A program made the translations under genes and the position numbers. Below are positions 59,940 through 64,000 of a DNA stretch of 64,000 bases, one piece after another. The DNA lies in NCBI GenBank assembly GCA_039619475.1, contig CM077115.1:444448792-444512791 (forward strand), written 5' to 3'. This stretch comes from Icerya purchasi. Lineage: Eukaryota; Arthropoda; Insecta; Hemiptera; Monophlebidae. The notes under the pieces were generated by a model. That model saw only the letters and a list, made by a program, of their open reading frames with translations. It was not told the DNA's origin and did not search any database. Position 1 is the stretch's first letter, and each line of letters begins with the position of its first letter.

Positions 59940-61298
59940 GTAAGCACGCATAAACAACGATTTTTTTTATATTTCGAAATAGATCTGTTTTTTTTTTTTT
60001 TTGTTTTTTATTTCGCAATAAAGCGCAATAATGATGATAGTCACCATCGAGAAGAAGAAGAGCAAGCCTTGTGATGACATCAAAAACAACTTTTTACACT
60101 TACCACGTCAACATCGCCAAAAAAAATCGATATGCTCGCCATGTTGCAGCGATGGATGAATCAAACCTCGCAAAGTAATATATGAGAAGCTTAGCCCCCA
60201 TAATACGGCTAGAGACGTTTTCAAGAATAATGTAAATAATAAGAACACAGGAACTTCCGAAAACATTAATACACGCGCGTACTGCTTACACTTAATTACC
60301 CAGCGTCGTAAAAATATGCAGCTCGCCCCTCATATTAAAAGTATTCCACGAAGAAAAGTGTACACATAGAAAAAGTCCTGTCGAGATCTCTTTTATTAAC
60401 AACATCGCACTTGTATTAAAATAGAGGGAGGTGATCTTGTAAGGGCACAGATTTTTTGATCTTTTTTATATATGTATGCACGGAATTTTTTTCAGCTTTC
60501 TAACAAAGAAACAAACCGCTTATAATGTAAAGTATTTTTTTTTTTTTTCTAGTATTTTTAAAGTTCAAAATTAACTTTTCTCATATATATATATATATAT
60601 ATATATGCGTAAATTTATATATTGATTAAACTTTAATTTATTCGCCATTGTATAATTTTATCCTAGTGGTTACGATACTCGATTAATAAAACTAGCAGAA
60701 ATCGTAGTTTCCGGACTCGAGTCGCGTATATCTAACCTAAAATAATAAGAACATCGGGTACCACCGCAGAAATCTGGGAATGTGAGGCTGAATCTGAATG
60801 AGAAAACAACCGGCTTTTTAATTTCAACAATGCCTTGAGGCTTTACATAGTGTGAAAAGAGTTTAACTTGATAATCAAGGATACGTGCAACTTTCACTTT
60901 ATTTTTGTTATCCAAAAAACATTTTAAATAAAATGATCAATAAATATAAACACGATTTAAATGCCATCAGCATAATTTACGTGTGATATTTGTACGAGTT
61001 TGTGGTAGGTGAATAGATGAATGTGTGTGTGTGTGTCTGTTAAAACAGATCTGTATCAAATGAATCGAGAAAAATGATTTCCATTATTATAGCTGTTCGT
61101 TCTTTTTGAAATTCCGTTTCTATTCTATTATCTCGGTTTATTTCTTTTTTCTTTCGACATTGCCATTTCGTACTATTTTCCCGTTTTGTCGTCGTCGTCC
61201 CATTTTCCAACACTTTCGCCGTCATTTTGTATCATGTTATCGGAAAATATAGTAAATACGCGTTTTACTTATACTCGACTTGTTTATATTTCTTTCAG
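59940..61298. other. intron 6 in the model; no gene
   Basis: Contains a T-run (59988-60001), a TA repeat (60584-60606), a tRNA-like stretch at about 60660-60735 (TAGTGGTTACGATACTCG and GGACTCGAGTCGC, possible SINE head, weak) and a TG run at 61021-61036. Confidence 0.4.
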
Positions 61299-61338
61299 GG
61301 ATTTAAACGTCATTCCTGGTCCTTCGCAACGTTTTTAA
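61299..61338 (+). CDS. exon 7, terminal coding exon
   Basis: 40 nt after a strong acceptor (TTATATTTCTTTCAG). The first G completes the Leu codon split from exon 6 and the frame reads DLNVIPGPSQRF followed by TAA at 61336-61338. The in-phase join, good acceptor and immediate stop support a real last coding exon, although a 12-residue tail can arise by chance. The 3' untranslated region would follow; AATAAA hexamers at 62735-62740 and 62773-62778 are candidate polyadenylation signals. Confidence 0.6.
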
Positions 61339-62964
61339 ATCCGCTTCTTAACACATTCTTCCGAAGATAAACGCGTTTTATACATTTGCAGTGTTGATTT
61401 TTGTTTTCGTTTTTGTTGGAATTTTTTGCGAAATTAATCTATTACATCATAATTATTAATCCTTGCGGGACGGGAGTATGCGCTTTTTCGTACGTCAGTA
61501 CAAACTCGCCGGAAAACTTGGTGTATTTTCTTGCATTTTACAGCAGTGCGCGCTGAATAGCGCTATTTCCAACTTTCCATTAATTTTACAGCTCCGTGCT
61601 TATCGTAATTATCATTTTTTGGATTTTTTTTCTATTGCCTATAACATTAAGAGAAAACAAAAAGGTATCAGTGTATTAATGAACGCTAATACCTCTAGCA
61701 CCATCGTCGTCGTTGTATACTTTTCAACACTTCCATCAAAAGTTATATATATATATATATAAACAAAAAAAATCGGTATTAATAATTCGATGTTCGCTAA
61801 TATTGTGCTTCATTCGGACCACCGAGTAGTTAATATATTTTTTTATATAAATTTTTATCGGTATTTCGTGCGTCATTTTTTTTACCATTTTTAACGAGGT
61901 TATTTTCTATCCTTCTGCACGTGTCACATAGCCGGATATAACCGAAGAAACAAAAGAAAATTCGGTTGAATGGTCCAGGTACCGTTGCCAAATAAGACTT
62001 AATCTTTGTTTTTACATTTTTTTTTTTTTTTTTTTAATTTAATTTTTTTTAATCTATTTTTTTTTATTATTATTTTAATTTCTTTTTAATTTTTTATTTA
62101 CATAGTGTGTTGTAGCTTCTTATTAATCGTTCGTGATAATTTTGAAACCAACGACGGCGGCTAAGACCGATTTTGTTGCGGATCAGCAATCGTGTCGAGC
62201 CGAGTGTCGATTCAATTCTAGATGATCCCCGCCGCTCCTTCGGCGGAGTTGATTCATTTAAGAAAACGCGTTAAATCGCGTTATCAGTTAAACGATCGAT
62301 TTTTCCTAATTACTACCCGGTCATCCTTGTCTGCGATTTAATCACTCTGCATAATTGCGACACAACTCGCCAGAACTCAACTGAACTATGTGCATTTCTA
62401 TCTTATCCTATGCTGCAGCACACGCAGATACTTCCGTGTTTATTAAGTCTCCTCTGCTGATTAGTTAATTCGTGTGACTGAGTTCCGAACACGGTCGACA
62501 CTGCTGGCAGCTATCGTGAACATAGCGAAACTTGCTTTTAATGAACGATTTTACATGTAAATATTCCGATAACGAAATTGTGAATGCATTACCGAAAATA
62601 ACGTGACAAAATGCTTTTGCGTCTATTACTACTACTACATCGTGCGTGTTTAGCGGAGGCCACCCTTATAGCCAGTCTGTGCGTGATAAATTTTACATGT
62701 ATCTTTCTTAATATAAATGAAAAAAATACATCCAAATAAAATTTTCCAAAAATGAACAGTTTCTATAATTCTAATAAATAACCCCTGCTTCCATTAGAAA
62801 CCTTTTTCGTACGAATATTTCATAACAAACTGATAATTAATTAATAATACCGGAGCTAAATATGTTGGTTCTTATTATTGTTGTTATTAGCTGATTAATT
62901 GCTGAGAGAACGTTCTTGTAGTAGACAGATATTTTAGTTGTTATTAAGTAAATTTACTATTTTT

Positions 62965-63009
<45 letters not shown>

Positions 63010-64000
63010 AATTCGAAAATTTTGACAAATTTTTTTTTATTGGTTTCTTTCTTGTCTTTTTCGTTCTTTTTGCGCAGCTACAAAAAATACGCCAAAAATT
63101 GGTGTTTCTTTTTTTTTTTTCTTTTTTTGTTTCACAATCAGGTGATCCATAATATTTAAACATTATGATAGTGTTCGAATGTAAAAAATATTTACGGATT
63201 TGCCCGAAAAAAAATTACTACATTCGCCGCGATTTAAATCAGCTGAATTTAGTTCCAAAAATAATTTTTGCTTAATTTTGTATTAATTTTTTTTGTTTTT
63301 AACCCCCCCCCCCGACTGCTATTATACCCCTTCATTGTTTTCTTTGGTTTTTACATGTAAATAAGCGTTTTAGTTTCACTTTAAAAAACAAAATCACAAC
63401 CATTATGCATTTTTATAATAGTATACCTAAAATGATACAATTTTACAATAGTAATTTTATGTCACCCTGCGAGAGTTTTAAGTTTTGGGACTACAACAGA
63501 TTTTAACGCGAGTATTGTTTACTTTAAAATTCTATGACTAAAAATTTTTGTTTCTTTTTCATTTATTGTTTCGTATTCATTTTTTTTTATATACTATATA
63601 TATATATATTTATTCTACTTTATGAAAATTTCAACTTCGTTCAGTTCGGATTCAAAAATATATTTTCTGGCTTTTTTTTTTTTTCTCAAATAAACTAACT
63701 GCAATGTCTTTTCTCTTGATTATCTCTGACCACTATTGTCTACTTCCTTCCTACATTGTTATTTTATCCTTTTTATGTGTCCGTTTAGTGTTATAAAATA
63801 CGGTTTCATGTTCCTTTAACTGTTTCTCTTTTATTTATTTTATTTATTTTTCTGGTTTCTCTTTAACCGTTACTAAGCAAAATGTAGTTATTATTTTCCC
63901 TTTTTTTTTTTTTTATCAATAAACCGTTTTATTATAATCGTTATTATTGTTTTGTTTTTTTTTTTTTTACGCGGCACTTGTATACTACTGTCGTCCGCGG
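61339..64000. other. 3' flank / untranslated region, no further gene
   Basis: TA repeats at 61743-61760 and 62966-63005, T-runs, a C-run near 63303-63313 and candidate AATAAA signals at 62735 and 62773. A small GC stem CCGCCG...CGGCGG lies at 62228-62245. No coding sequence recognised. Confidence 0.4.

Overview
The window is AT-rich, repeat-dense eukaryotic nuclear DNA. Spliced exons with GT..AG borders, large introns, several Tc1/mariner lineages, Jockey-, I- and RTE-like LINEs, a Helitron helicase, tRNA-derived SINEs and very many TA/CA microsatellites point to an arthropod, most likely an insect. I cannot assign the order.

The only host gene I can build is on the + strand. It has up to seven small exons spread over about 58 kb: 3159-3165 (start, weakest), 14885-14947, 41860-41930, 47842-48043, 55513-55600, 59810-59939 and 61299-61338. 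Every junction keeps phase, every border is GT..AG, and the joined frame is 199 codons plus a stop. The predicted protein has an Arg/Lys-rich N-terminal third, a helical middle and an acidic, Ser-rich C-terminal part. I do not recognise the family. If this model is right, nearly everything else in the window is intron.

The rest is transposon sediment. Region by region: 1.5-2.3 kb, 5'-truncated Jockey 3' end with a target duplication; 4.8-5.8 kb, internally deleted mariner; 9.6-11.9 kb, foldback element with arms of about 590 bp inside hAT-like terminal repeats; 16.8-25.2 kb, nest of four LINEs and a mariner ending in a compound (CG)(CA)(TA) microsatellite; 28.9-30.3 kb, nearly intact DD41D (rosa-type) mariner with one stop codon; 31-35 kb, transposon relic, SINE, decayed mariner and LINE fragment; 36.3-37.1 kb, second copy of the foldback; 42.4 kb, LINE 3' tail with (GAA)n; 44.3-46.0 kb, Helitron helicase fragment; 46.3-47.1 kb, hAT-like non-autonomous element with an 8-bp target duplication; 48.2 kb, 36-bp minisatellite; 48.7-51.3 kb, nest of palindromes with hammerhead-like motifs; 51.8-52.5 kb, RTE-like LINE tail; 53.5-54.8 kb, full-length decayed mariner; 57-59 kb, LINE and transposon relics.

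The most interesting aspects are the split 199-residue gene, and the many long perfect or near-perfect inverted repeats in its introns, which would form long double-stranded RNA if the whole locus is transcribed.
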